Assembly: GCA_009760855.2 (NCBI GenBank)
Contig: WPIO01000174.1
Location: forward strand, 325,501 to 389,500
Reading direction: 5' to 3'
Origin: Cristatella mucedo
Lineage: Eukaryota > Bryozoa > Phylactolaemata > Cristatellidae
Length of the DNA stretch: 64,000 bases
How positions within the stretch are numbered: the stretch's first letter is position 1; every line of letters starts with the position of its first letter. This document shows positions 1 through 12,544 of this stretch, in pieces. Both the position numbers and the translations under genes were made by a program. The notes beneath the pieces were generated by a model. That model made no database searches, was not told the origin of the DNA, and saw nothing but the letters and a program-made list of their open reading frames with translations.

Positions 1-228
1 TGTGCTTATGCGTGCTGACACTGTGCATGCTGCCACTAACCACATTTGCATGCTGACCCTTTGCATGTCACCCCTAACCATATTATTCATTTCGTTTGTT
101 TTTTTCAAGCATGATTTTACCTACCATTCAATTGCATTTCACTTTACAGCAAATGTAAAGCGCCTAGAGAGAGATTAAGTTATCTGAGGGCGCTTTATCA
201 AGTGAATTATTATTATTATTATTATTAA
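1..228 (+). mobile_element. LINE-A 3' UTR and tail, left-truncated by the window
   Basis: The sequence carries the family's 3' UTR landmarks: GCATGCTGCCACTAACCA, then TGCATGTCACCCCTAACC, then GCAAATGTAAAGCGCCTAG. It ends in an (ATT)n tract. The same order recurs more than ten times in the window, always directly after the coding end of an L2/CR1-like reverse transcriptase when that end is present. Confidence 0.85.
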
Positions 229-2259
<2,031 letters not shown>

Positions 2260-2477
2260 GAAGCACTGCACGACTGGACGGCGCGCCAGCACGGAGCACG
2301 AAGGGAGGCTGGAAAGGGAGGCGGCGGCGGCGGACCGGCGACTAGCAAGTTGCATCGACCTGAGACCTAGGCGTGCGGACTGGACGAGTGTCGACATTCG
2401 TACGCCACAAAGCGGATTGCGGTGGCGGCGGCTAAGCAAGTGCGACACTCGCGCGACTATCCATTGAGACAACCGCC

Positions 2478-2609
2478 ATGCCAAGTCGTGCAGCCGTAAT
2501 GAAGATGCTTGAAGAGCTCACCTCTAAGATGTCGGCCTCGGCAGGAAGTTTCGCAGAACGGAAGTTACGACTGTTTTCGCGCTGCGTTCGTGGCACAGCC
2601 GGCTACTAG
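2478..2609 (+). CDS. small ORF of 43 codons, unknown
   Basis: An ATG in a good context (accgccATGc) opens a 43-codon frame beginning MPSRAAVMKMLEEL and ending at TAG. It lies just after a GC-rich block that follows the (GA)n array, and a donor-like GAGTGAGTG lies about 10 bases after the stop. This could be a short upstream ORF or a first exon. No family is recognised. Confidence 0.18.
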   Translation: MPSRAAVMKMLEELTSKMSASAGSFAERKLRLFSRCVRGTAGY

Positions 2610-2879
2610 GACACGAGAGTGAGTGTCATTGCCGTATCATAGATACATTGCTTTTTTTATAAGAATTTTGGGGTGCGTTCCTCAGCACTGAAATACTTTG
2701 GAGAGAGAATGTCCACGGCTCGCACCTAATGGAAAAGGTGGCTGTTTCCGCCGTCGGCTAGTCCTAGTGAACGGCTGGCATTCTGGGCCGCCTTCGGGCG
2801 GCTTCCTGCTCGGCTGAAATAGAACTAGCGGAGACGCCATTGATAGCGTAAACGGACTGTCTATGCTAGTAGGCACGTT

Positions 2880-3107
2880 TCAAACGACCTTCACAGTTTT
2901 CCTAGCGATTGTTCCGTCATGATTTACAGCGACAGTGACGTTCACATGAGACGGTAATGAATACAAGTAGCCTGCCGGCGGGCGGGTGGCCTCAAAATCT
3001 GACAGCACAACGGTACGAATGTTCGCATTCGAAACTGGAACGCTTCGCTGACCTCCGCGTGAGCTTCTCGCTCCAGGGTTCAAGGCTCCTTGATTTGCCT
3101 CCTCCAA
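2880..3107 (-). CDS. possible exon, unknown protein
   Basis: The minus-strand frame is open for 75 codons from a TTG and continues open upstream to about 3147. The residues look protein-like, with an end rich in alternating beta-strand residues (NVTVAVNHDGTIARKTVKVV) before TGA. No canonical ATG or strong acceptor was found and no family is recognised. It could be a decayed exon. Confidence 0.25.
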   Translation of the reverse strand: MEEANQGALNPGARSSRGGQRSVPVSNANIRTVVLSDFEATRPPAGYLYSLPSHVNVTVAVNHDGTIARKTVKVV

Positions 3108-3231
3108 GATGCTTGCCCGAACAGTAGGATGGCTGGCAGCCAGTCACGTGTACACATTGAAGTCCCGAGCTATCCCAGGAGGCAGTGACAGTTCTAAGCC
3201 GTCGACTGTTGAGCCGTCAGTTCAAGGATGT

Positions 3232-3351
3232 TCAGGACGCCATGACGTTATGACTAGAACATGCTAGAATCTGCTACGTCTGCTCAGGACGCCATGACTG
3301 TGACTAGAACATGCTAGAATCTTCTAGATACATCTAATCTGCTCAGGACAC
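3232..3351 (+). repeat. imperfect tandem duplication with heat-shock-element-like core
   Basis: Two imperfect copies, 52 and 59 bp, begin TCAGGACGCCATGAC; a third start follows at 3343. Each holds CTAGAACATGCTAGAATC. The second copy contains GAATCTTC (3317-3324), which matches the GAAnnTTC core of heat shock elements. Regulatory function is inference only. Confidence 0.55.
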
Positions 3352-3464
3352 TACTTTGCCTTAAAAACTTTATTAGATGTGAGATTTAATTAAAGCGATT
3401 GAAAGTTCGATGAAGCTGCTTGTAACGTTGGATTCAAGACTCGGACCCAGGCGCTCTGGGGGGG

Positions 3465-3630
3465 GGGATTGTAAGAGCTTACGATCTAGGCTTTCACTTC
3501 TATGCAGATAACACTCAGTTGTACCTTTGCTTTGATCCCTCCCAGCCTTCGAGCACCTCAAATTCTCTAAACTCACTAGCTGCATGCATCGATGACATCG
3601 ATGACCCCAAAACCTTCTCTGCAACAGTCT
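3465..3630 (+). mobile_element. LINE reverse transcriptase fragment (YADN motif)
   Basis: Plus-strand translation gives FHFYADNTQLYLCFDPS, the RT catalytic box of the LINE-A/LINE-B type with the second Asp changed to Asn (YADD to YADN). Both flanks are degraded, so this is an old, inactive remnant. Confidence 0.7.
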
Positions 3631-4306
3631 TATGAAGGGGTAAGGTCGCAGCGCGAACCAGTCCTAGGAAAGGGTTGCTTATGCTAATACAAGTTACTAC
3701 CAAATCTGACATGCGGCTCTTTACAAGGTGAAGCTAATCGTCTCTCGTAGCATGCTTTACGAGAGCAAAATGAAGATGCAAAATTCGGTCACCGCATTTA
3801 GTCACCAGGTATGTGCTGAGTAAGTGCGGCCATGGTTTTTCGCTAACAGCAAGAGTATCGCCCACACTGCGACCCCGTGCCAAAGCAGTCGTTGACTCAA
3901 GCGATTGCCGGGCATCTGAGTACGGTTGTAGGAGAGACGCCAATGCATGCAAGTTGCCCGTCGATATGACGGGCAACTAACTCGTGACGCATCTAACTTG
4001 TGGCTAACTTGTGACTATGGCTGCCAAGCTTCGTTTCCCGAGCGGCGAGACTGACTGACGAGGGAGGTAACTTCACTTTAATGTCTCTCGTGAATGCAAA
4101 GCTTCTCTGGACACAATGCAAGCAGCCGCCAAAAGTCTTACATTTAGCACCGCGTCTCTCGACTGAGCGCGGCTCGTGCAGTGCAAACAGCGACCAGCGA
4201 AGCTGCGCTCACGAATACACAGAAAGCAGTTGGGCCGGCGCGGCCGCAGTCAGCGGTCGCGTCGGCAGAGCAGCCTCGCCTAGGCGTCGCCCCGGTCGGT
4301 CGGAGG
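3631..4306. other. no gene recognised
   Basis: Short open frames occur on both strands, but none has splice signals or recognisable domains. Confidence 0.4.
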
Positions 4307-4365
4307 CCTCTAGTGAAGTAGCCTCTAGTGAAGCTTAGGGAAGCTAGAGGTTACTTCACTAGAGG
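4307..4365. repeat. inverted repeat, 22-bp arms
   Basis: The left arm at 4307-4328 and the right arm at 4344-4365 are complementary except for one position, with a 15-base loop. Each arm is itself a partial repeat of CCTCTAGTGAAG. Similar TTAGGGAAGCT pieces lie beside it. Confidence 0.75.
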
Positions 4366-4550
4366 TTACTTCTAGAAGCTTAGGGAAGCTTGCCTTTTTC
4401 AGGCGCAGCCGCGGCAGCAGCAGCCTTCTCTGCCATGCGTCGCAGCACCACAGTCCTCAGGCGCCATCTCACTTCGATCGACTGCTGCATCCGGGGGACG
4501 TGACTCTGGACAAGGGAACGATGCACGCGACTCAGTATTGCACAAGGTGG

Positions 4551-6063
4551 CTACGAAGGAGAGATTGGCGGAGCGGAGTCGGCAGAGGGAGCAGCGGACC
4601 ACGAGGCGGCGACGTCAGCAGCTGAACTGCTGACATCATCGACAGCATCGAATACACTCACCGGAGCGACACTTCGTGCCGCTTGACCGTAAGGTGGCAT
4701 GAACCTGTTCCTCTGCAAAGGTAGCCGCAGTGGATTCCTTACTTCTGGACCCTGCTGAAGCTGCGTGCCCGGGAATGCACGGAAATCTGAGGGAGCAGTA
4801 TGCGATCCTGGTGAGTAGACTGGTTGCACTGGAAAGCCAAATCTTTAAATCTCAGCATTCAGGCCGGACAGTACGAGCTGCTGCTCCAGCAAGCGGTTAG
4901 GCAATCGTACGGTCGGCCAATCTTGGAAGCAGCTGGCACTGTCTTACCGTTAGCCGAGGGCATCTCGTTTCCGCTTGCGCCTAAACGCACATTGAGAACG
5001 CGTCCGGTAGCCGCCGCGTCAACCCGAAAGGGCGGACGAGGTAGCGGCTGCCGAAACACTAGGTGATCAGGATGCATCGACCTGCCGCCGCCGCCGCCGG
5101 CGCCGCCGCTATTCGGGGTCAGATGACGGTTCGCGGCCATTTCGTGGCTCGGTAGGAGGCAATGGCCGCTCGCCGCTCCACGTGCGGCAGCTGCAGCAGA
5201 ACGCCCGGCACCGGTGGCGTGACAACGTGCCCTACTAGTGCAGATCTAGCAGCAGCGGTGGCAGTACGAAGCGGCGGCGGCGGCAGCGGCGGCGGCGCAC
5301 TTTGGTAGAACCCACCTGGAGCACTCGGATGCCACGCGGTAGAAGCGCCAAAAGCTGCATCGCGCATCGGCTGGCCTGCCGTCGTCCTTGGGTGAATCGG
5401 TGGCAACTGGTAGCCCGGTCCAACAGCCAGAAGATGACCTGATTGAGACTACAATTCGACAGACGAGAATTCGCCGTGAGAGGCCCTGGCTGATGAAAGA
5501 CAGACTGTCGCGACAGCTGAGGCGAGCGGCGAAGCAATCGCCGAGTGGCGACGCGCGCGCGACACTGGCGCGCCACGTACCCGCTGTCCTCCGTGATTCG
5601 CAGCGGCCTCGCCGAAATTCCAGAACGGCTGCTCTCCCACGACCGCTGTCGTCGAAACGGGAAAATTGTTCCCGACATCGCTCGAGCCAAACGGCCGGGC
5701 GTCGCTGCGTCCGGCAGCAGGCGATTGAAAGCTCTGCTCGCCGCGTCGAGTCTGCTCGCACGGCATGGTCTGCTCGAACGGCATCTCGGCGTCGAGTCGA
5801 GGCGGCTTCGCCGAAGCCGCAGCCAGGCGTCGTCGGCGGCGGCACTGACCAGAACGACAGGCCTGGTCGCACGGCGGAACGTGAAAGTAGACTCCCGCGT
5901 CCATCTCTGTCTCCTTCTCCTCCTCTTCCTCCTGCGATCTCCGTTGGCCTCGCCCTGCATCGGCGCTAGCCATTGTACTCGGAGGCACCGCGAATTCAAC
6001 AGCTATTCGCAGCAGCGCCGTCCTGCATTTAGCGAATAGGCTGGAGCCGCCTGAACAATCCAA
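4551..6063 (-). other. GC-rich block with fragmented minus-strand coding potential
   Basis: Read from right to left, the minus strand gives a protein-like frame at 6063-5449 (including PPRLDAEMPFEQTMPCEQ and VGEQPFWNFGEAA). One in-frame TAG follows, and the same frame continues at 5406-5119 with a proline-rich stretch. Different frames then hold 5140-4859 (MAANRHLTPNSGGAGGGGG) and 4829-4551 (MQPVYSPGSHTAPSDFRAF). The pieces read like one proline, serine and alanine-rich polypeptide cut by a stop and two frame changes. It could be a multi-exon gene with short introns or a decaying gene. No domain is recognised. Confidence 0.3.
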
Positions 6064-6142
6064 TGAAAGAGCGAGCCACCTCCGTCAGCTTCCGGGGATA
6101 AAAAGGAGAATGCATTCAGGAGCATGCACGCTAAACGTGTAG

Positions 6143-6204
6143 CATATATAAATATAAGAATTTATATATATATATATATATTTATATATATCTATATATA
6201 TATA
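6143..6204. repeat. (TA)n-rich microsatellite
   Basis: An AT dinucleotide tract with a few A, G or C interruptions. Confidence 0.9.
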
Positions 6205-6943
6205 AACGGACTATAATTGCGGATCTGTTAGGCTTCAGCGTACGCTTTACAATTGTAATAATCAGCGGGAAGCAGAAGGGGAGGGGACCTTTGCCCTCCC
6301 CTCGCGGCGGCGGCGGGGCGGCTACCGCTGGCCTGGCCGCAGCGAGGGGTGGGCAGGGAGCGGGGACAGATGTCCCCGGGCGCAAAGGCCGGCTTGGGGG
6401 CGCCAAAGGTGAAATGGCAAAGCGAGCATTTTTTCAAGCTGCTTTCGCGCGAGAAGGCCAATGCTGATTTCGAGCAAGTCCCCAGTCGTTTCAGCGGACT
6501 TTTTTTTGCGGACCATTGATGGCTGAGCTGGCGCGTTTACCGACTCTGACGACGAGGCCGTGGCTAGCTTGACGCTCTGGTGGCAGGAGGGGAAGGGAAG
6601 GCCGAGCGACGCTCTAACCGCCGCGCGTCCGCGTACGCGCGCATTCGGCTGGCTGGCGCTTGTTCGCAGCGAATCAAGCAGGCGGATGCTCGCTCATCGG
6701 CCCGTCCCTTGCTCGTACCGAGGCGTCTCCGCAGCTCCCCGACCGCTCTCTCAATCTTGCCTACCACAGGCGGCCTGCGTCTCGCCAAGGGCGAGCCCGG
6801 CCTGCTATACCGCGTCAAGGTCGTGCCAGTCAAGGTCAGCGCGCCCTGGATGAACGCCGACAGGCAGGCTAGTATAGTAGACCGCACAGGTTTGTCTGAC
6901 TAAACTGGCTGCTGCCACGGAAGCGCAGCACTCGTGTCAGCAC
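6205..6943. other. CpG-rich stretch, no gene recognised
   Basis: This GC- and CpG-rich stretch is open in several frames on both strands, as expected from its composition. It could be a promoter-type CpG island, but no first exon is evident. Confidence 0.3.
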
Positions 6944-7487
6944 GTGTTTCCGGTGAACAAGAATATTGTCAACGGAGAATATTGTCCAGAAATGAGAAGG
7001 CAACTTTTGAAAAACTGCGATGACCACAGCTTGAACCTAGCAGGAGTTCATGCTGCAAGTCAAGATTCCGCTGTCCTTACCTTTTTCGGAACTATATTGA
7101 GCACTTACTTGATCTGTTCAAGATCGTACCTACTTATTCTGTTAAAGATAGACTCTGAGGTAGGACTAACGGTATAAAGCCGTAGCCATCACTGTCAAAC
7201 GTGACTCTGCAACAAGGTGAAGTGCAAGAATAGAGGCTGCGAAAACTATCAATGATGGACCTAACAGCATTGCAGGTCTTTTGGAGCAACCGTTTGAGGA
7301 CACAAGTGGAACACTTGAAACAAGAAGTGAAGCTGGCAGTCTCGTCAATTATATTTTGAACCACAAGCCTTGGCTATGTTGCCATTTTGGTACAGCACCT
7401 TACGGAAGACTGACTGCGTTCAGAAAAGACTGAAGGGTCGAAAGCAGAACTTCAAAGAAGCCTCTTGTGACCTCCACTCTCTTGAGA
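6944..7487 (+). mobile_element. hAT transposon remnant, ZMYM1-like transposase, part 1
   Basis: The plus strand encodes CDDHSLNLAGVHAASQDSA followed by TFFGTI, a signature of ZMYM1-like (TTF-type zinc finger) hAT transposases. After a frame change, 7225-7425 gives ETRSEAGSLVNYILNHKPWL and a segment ending RLTAFRKD. Stops and frameshifts show decay. The protein would be a DDE transposase for cut-and-paste movement. The frame is interrupted at 7487 by a 5'-truncated LINE-B and resumes near 9323. The family call is from memory of the conserved motifs. Confidence 0.6.
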
Positions 7488-8150
7488 TTTAACTAGCTCC
7501 TTAGTTGTGTGTCGGCTTGATTATTGTAATTCTCTTTTGGCTGTGCTGCCAAAGACAGCAACTAGACCACTACAGCTGACTATGAACGTGGCTGCAAGGC
7601 TAGTCTTCAAGTTCCTGAGGTTTGAGCACGTCTCTCCTTTGCTAAAAGAGCTAGGATGGATGCCGGTTGATCAACGCATACAGAGCAAAGTTCTTACGCT
7701 GACCCACAAGGCCCGCCACGGCTTGGCTCCTTCGTACTGAGCTGAACTGCTGCACCAGTTTCAGCCTCATCACGCCCTCAGGTCCTGTGTGGACAATAAA
7801 TTAGCTGTTCCATTCCTCCGCCGAAAGATCGTTGGCGATGAAAGCTTTAGCTCTGCAGGTCCTAGACTTTGGAACTCGCTTCCACAGTTCTTACGCAACG
7901 ACAACTACTTTCCTGCAGCTCATCCTATCCAGCGGTCCTGAGCTGCTGCTTCCATGCTACTCGCTACCTCAACTGCTCTCCTGACTCTGCTGTACCTCCC
8001 ACTTTCTCTTTGTTGCGTGAGTCGAAGTCTTTCGGCTACCGAATGCGTACCGAAAGCCGCTTAGGCTGAGAGTGCGCTATACAAAACTCTCCTGCGTAAC
8101 ACCCACATAGTCTATATGACTTTGCGAAGTTACAGACGGAGATACATATT
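7488..8150 (+). mobile_element. LINE-B, 5'-truncated copy
   Basis: The copy encodes the RT C-terminal part ([15 protein letters not shown], then LLKELGWMPVDQRIQSK, then AVPFLRRKIVGD and [16 protein letters not shown]), broken by a TGA after HGLAPSY and by frameshifts. It ends with the family 3' UTR (CTATACAAAACTCTCCTGCG) and GAGATACAT. It sits inside the hAT remnant and is followed by LINE-A. Confidence 0.88.
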
Positions 8151-8204
8151 GAGTTGTTAAGACTTGCAGAAAACGGCTGACACCCGCACATGGATAGCAG
8201 CAAA

Positions 8205-9322
8205 TTTAGTGAATCTAAACGATGATTAAACTAACTTACTAGTTATGAGCAAACCAAGTGTGATTCAGAAATTGGAAAGGCTGACGCTCAAAATTGACTC
8301 TACTAGCATATCTCCTGTTGAATCAGCTCGAAATCTAGGTGTCATGTTCCAAAGTGACCTCTCGTTAGACGACCACATCACCTCCACAGTCAAGTCTGCC
8401 TCCTTTCAGCTACATAGCATTGCTAAAGTTTGGGCTTGTATAGATAGAGATACCGCGTATAAGTTGGTCCATGTATTTGAGACATCCCGTCTTGACTTTT
8501 GAAACTCACTGCTACCTACCGGCCTACCGGCATGTGCAATCAGGCGATTGCAGCTGGTGCAAAACTCTTCAGCTAGGCTTGTCTGTCGTGAGCATCGCAG
8601 TTGCCACATTACACCACTTCTCGTTGACCTGCACTGGCTACCAGTCAAGCAATGGATTGACTTCAAGGTTTTGTCGCTCACTTTTAGGTCGCTTCATTCT
8701 TTAGCTCCAGCCTATTTCTCAGATCTACTCCCCCACCAGGTCAATCATCGTACCACTCGCTTTTCGGAATCCAACAGTTTACCAATACCTCGTACAAACA
8801 TCAAATCCTTTGGAGACCGTGCATTTAGTTCGTATGCTCCCACAGCCTGGAACTCCCTCCCGACCTGCGTCAGAACATCCCCTAACTTGACCAAATTTAA
8901 AAAGAACTTTAAGACACCTATTTATGACAGCATTTAGTGGGTCCCTGTGATTCGTCCTTCACGTGCTAATAGTAACAATAATAATAATAATAATAATGCA
9001 CTTGACAAAGCGCCCTCAGAGAACTCAATCTCTTCGTAGGCGCTTTACATTTTCTGCAAAGGGAATGAATATGCGTGCTATGAATATGCGTACTGACATA
9101 AATATGCGTGCTGACACTGTGCATGCTGCCACTAACCATATTTGCATGCTGACCCTGTGCATGTCACCCCTAACCATGTTATTGATGTTGTTTATCAAGC
9201 ATGACACCACTCACCATTCGACCGTGTTTTCTTTGCAGCAAATGTAAAGCGCCTAGAAAAAGATTGAGTTCTCTGAAGGTGCTTTATCAAGTACACTAGT
9301 ATTGTTAATATTATCATTAAAA
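8205..9322 (+). mobile_element. LINE-A, 5'-truncated copy with a broken RT end
   Basis: The frame starts [19 protein letters not shown] and runs through [19 protein letters not shown] to a TGA at 8500, then continues in the 8548-8937 frame ([19 protein letters not shown] and [19 protein letters not shown]). The 3' UTR holds an inserted inverted LINE-A tail (8974-9064) and a short triplication of ATATGCGTGCT, and ends with GGTGCTTTATCAAGT. The element lies within the hAT remnant. Confidence 0.88.
8974..9064 (-). mobile_element. LINE-A 3' tail inserted in inverted orientation
   Basis: Starting with (AAT)n, then TGCACTTGACAAAGCGCCCT and GGCGCTTTACATTTTCTGC, this is the reverse complement of the LINE-A 3' end. 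It interrupts the host LINE-A 3' UTR after CACGTGCTAATAG, and the host resumes with ATATGCGTGC. It is a very short (about 90 bp) 5'-truncated insertion. Confidence 0.75.
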
Positions 9323-9541
9323 CCGGTGCCAAAAATTATTACTAGCTACCAAAAGGAGATGCAAATTTTGGGAGTCGCAGTTGAACGAAGAATCCACCAA
9401 AATACACAGATAGCCGGAGATGTTTCTCAAGATGCTGGTCTCACGGCTGAGGAAGAGATTTCAAGAATCTTGAAAGATAGCATACACTATCTCCGATAAG
9501 AAATTGCAACTAATTTTTACCGGCTCACTGATCTTGATCCC
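9323..9541 (+). mobile_element. hAT transposon remnant, part 2
   Basis: The open frame KIITSYQKEMQILGVAVERR continues into AGLTAEEEISRILKDSIHYL before TAA. It lies between the hAT N-terminal part at 6.94-7.49 kb and the C-terminal dimerisation part at 9.74-10.15 kb, in the same orientation. I infer it is the middle of the same transposase, separated by the LINE-B/LINE-A pair. Confidence 0.5.
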
Positions 9542-9735
9542 GGGCGAGCCATGATGGCACACTAGGTAAGGTGGTTGCTTTCACGACCTCGGTCCCGAGG
9601 TCGTGGGTTCGATTCCTGCGGTGGGCGATTCTGTATCGCCACGGCAAGCAGTGGTGATAGCCGTAAAGGCTTTTCTGTTGCTATACAACAAGAGGCTGTT
9701 TAATCAGCTAGAGTTAATTTATTATTTATTTATCA
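9542..9735 (+). mobile_element. SINE1 (tRNA-derived)
   Basis: The head shows Pol III boxes: an A box near CACTAGGTAAGGTGGTTGC and a B box GGGTTCGATTCC. The body has GGTGGGCGAT, then GGTGATAGCCGTAAAGGC and CTATACAACAAGAGGCTG, ending ATCAGCTAG plus an AT-rich tail. It interrupts the hAT remnant. Confidence 0.85.
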
Positions 9736-10150
9736 CAAATTTGGTTTTTTGTTGGAAATTGAGAAGGTTTAAAAAGACACTTGATTTGATCCGACCAAAC
9801 TCCACCAGCAATGTCCGAATCTTGGAGGCTTATATTATTCACACATTGATGGAACAGAGCTCTTGGCACAAAAGACGCCACTGGAACTCGTGTCTTTCAT
9901 TGTCAGTTATGGCGAGGATGTGTTTCCTAATTTGAGACTTGCCTAGCAAGGACTTTTCACAGTAGCTGTATCCTGCGGCCAGTTGTGAGAATTCCCTTAG
10001 CAAGCTGAAAAAATACCTGTCTTATCTGAGAGCATCAACGGATTATGTTCGACTCTCTGATGTGGTTTAGTTAAGCATAGAGTAAGAAGCATGGGAAAAA
10101 TTGACTTTTAAACTATAATAGGCCACTTTTCCACGCTCGTGGGCAGAAAA
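9736..10150 (+). mobile_element. hAT transposon remnant, C-terminal dimerisation domain
   Basis: Read across frameshifts, the plus strand gives TPLELVSFIVSYGEDVFPNL, then a segment resembling the hAT dimerisation motif (SCGQL..EFP...KIPVL, the equivalent of SCERSFSKLK...YLR) and VKHRVRSMGKIDF. This is the C-terminal signature of ZMYM1-like hAT transposases. Multiple stops mean it is inactive. Confidence 0.6.
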
Positions 10151-10582
10151 ATTCACCTAAGTTAAAGCTGTAATAGCTACCTTGTACCTTTACTACTGTT
10201 GGTAAAACTTTTCCGACTAGATTTTAGCCTGCTGCAGTTTTTTCTGCATCCTTTTTGCCGCGGAGCTATTTTGCAGCAATATTCGACAAAGGGAAGGCTT
10301 GCCATTTGTAGCTTTGACCTCAAAAAGTCTCACTCAGCAGTCTCTGGCAGCTACCTTTGCCACCTGCCCTGCCATTCCTAAGCTCACTAACATTCCTAGG
10401 CTCAAACATTCCCAGGCTCCAACTAACACTAACCGTCATCAACGGCGAAACTATGCCTTAATTCTGGTCGATGAGTAACCGCCGAGTTCGTGTCGAAAGA
10501 ATACTATGACTTTGCGCTCAGTATTTTATGTAAATGTAGGTCTGGGGCCACGCCCACATGAACGTTTTGTCCAGCAAGGCCG

Positions 10583-10680
10583 CTACATAAAAATGTTGGA
10601 GGTCACGCCCCTATATAAAAATGTTGGAGGTCACGCCCCCTACATAAAAATGTTGGAAGTCGCGCCCCCTAGATAAAAAT
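10583..10680 (+). repeat. 29-bp tandem repeat, about 3.4 copies
   Basis: Units run ATAAAAATGTTGGAGGTCACG followed by a CCCCC run and TAC. A partial copy precedes as GGGCCACGCCCACATGA. Confidence 0.8.
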
Positions 10681-10693
10681 CCTGGCTCCTCCT

Positions 10694-10752
10694 GCAATAA
10701 TAAGAATTCATTTGTATAGCACCCACAGAGAACTTAATCGCTTTGTGGGAAC
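10694..10752 (-). mobile_element. SINE2 3' tail fragment
   Basis: The reverse complement reads GCGATTAAGTTCTCTGTGGG then TGCTATACAAATGAATTC, the SINE2 tail. No tRNA-like head is present. Confidence 0.6.
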
Positions 10753-11428
10753 TTCACTTATTCTGTCAAGGAAGCACGGTCAACTGGTTGGTGATAATAT
10801 CCACATGACTACAAGCGTTACATGCTTAGAGATAGCATGCACTAGGTAACAACACATTAAGTAGGACCATTTGAATCTTACATCTTCCTTAAAGGATCTT
10901 GATGGCACTAAATTTACCTGTTAAATTTAGTGGAAATTTCCTAGATTTACCTGTTGAAAAGGACTTGAAATTTAGTAGAATTTGCCTAGGTGTAACTTAG
11001 ATGTAATTTGAAGAACTCGCATCGCTGGCCATTTCAACAAATTGTCTTTTTATCTGCTTGCGCTTAATGAAACTATTCATTTCGTAAACAAAGCGACAGA
11101 AAATGTCTTTATATTGCGTCCTCGGTGGGCCTGTATTTTTCCATTGTGCTACGTGTGCATGTCCACAATTGAGTGAGTGTTACTAACCGGCCGTCCAACT
11201 AACAAGCAGCCGTGGGTTTTCTGTGTGCTTTTACTTACTTGTCTTATCATGACAATTGTTTACTTTGCATCTTTGCCCAAACAGGATACACTGCTTTTCA
11301 ATAACGACTGCTTATTGCTTTTCTTGCAAAGATTTCTAAAGCGCATGAATATAAATTTTTTCCTATGGCGAAATACAAAAGACAGAATTATTGTTTCTCA
11401 ACCCCTGTTATCAAAGTAATAGCAGAGT
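10753..11428. other. no gene recognised
   Basis: AT-rich sequence with no supported coding region. A short plus-strand frame at 11177-11419 lacks recognisable features. Confidence 0.4.
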
Positions 11429-12118
11429 ATGAAACCAAGTGTGATTCAGAAATTGCAAAATGATAAAATTTGGGCTTGTTTAGATAGGGATGCAACATCT
11501 AAGTTGGTCCATGCATATGTGACATCCCGTCTTGACTTCTATAACTCACTGCTGGCTGGCCTGCCGGCATGTGCAATCAGGCGCTTACAGCTGGTAAAAA
11601 AACTCTGCAACTAGGCTTGCCTATCGCGAGCGTCGAAGTTGCCACATCACACCACTTCTCGCCGACCTGCACTGGCTACCAGTCAAGCAACGGATCGACT
11701 TCGAGGTTTGGTCGTTCACTTTTAGGTCCGTTCATTCTTTGGCTCCAGCCTACCTATCAGATCTACTCCCTCACCAGGCTAAGAATCGTCCCACCCGCTG
11801 TTCTGACTAAAATCGTTTAACCTTACCTCGCATGAACCTCAAAACCTTTGAAGACGTTGCCTTTAGTTCTTGTGCTCCCAAAGCCTGGACTTCACTACCG
11901 ATGCACGTCGCAGCGTCCTTTGACATGACGACATTTATAGAGAATCTTAAAACTCACCTCTTTGTTAAAGCATTACCTGATTACACTATGTCTGCTTGCT
12001 TGCGTTTGGGGATGTTACCACCAAACATTTGGCATTGCTTTATATGCTGCATCTATGAAGTGCCTAGCGAGATTAATTCAGTTTTCTGAGGGCGCTACAC
12101 TAATTTATTATTATTAAT
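11429..12118 (+). mobile_element. LINE-A variant, internally deleted
   Basis: The frame starts [20 protein letters not shown]. The stretch encoding the ARNLGVMF part is missing compared with other copies (about 150 bp deleted). Frameshifted pieces follow, including KAWTSLPMHVAASFDM. The 3' UTR differs from the main family (GTTACCACCAAACATTTGG) but the last 50 bases and the ATT tail are related. This suggests a sister subfamily. Confidence 0.8.
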
Positions 12119-12354
12119 ATTGTTATCATGATAAAAGCGGCCCAACTCGTAGCTTACGTCATATATTTCTTGCAAAAAAGTGCACGCAAAAAGCATTGCT
12201 CTGAAACAATGCTATCTTTCGAGCCTGGTATGCTCATCCTGAGCTAAAAAGAGCTGAGCGTCACTGAGCCCTATCAATTACTGAGCCAATTCTGACCTTT
12301 CTCTGGCCTCTGGGTTGAGTCTTCGGTTTTTGCCCAGTAATCAATCCAACCTCG

Positions 12355-12530
12355 TGGCCTTGATAGCCCAGGAGGTAAGGTGCTTGCTCTTTACGACCGA
12401 TGTTGTGGGTTCAAATCCTGCATTGTGCGATCGTTTATTGCCAACTCCTCCAAGCGGCGATGGCAACCGTTAAGGGTCTTCTACCGCGGCTACACAAATG
12501 AGGCTGCTTAATCAGCTAATATTTAGTTTG
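12355..12530 (+). mobile_element. SINE1, diverged
   Basis: The B box GGGTTCAAATCC, GCGATGGCAACCGTTAAGG, GGCTACACAAATGAGGCTG and the end AATCAGCTAATATTTA match SINE1 in order. Confidence 0.8.
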
Positions 12531-12544
12531 CACCTCCAGTCATC

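Noticed and set aside
9542..9735. tRNA gene
   Set aside because: A and B boxes are present in SINE1 and SINE2 copies, but no cloverleaf forms and the boxes are followed by a common SINE body. The same holds for all SINE copies here.
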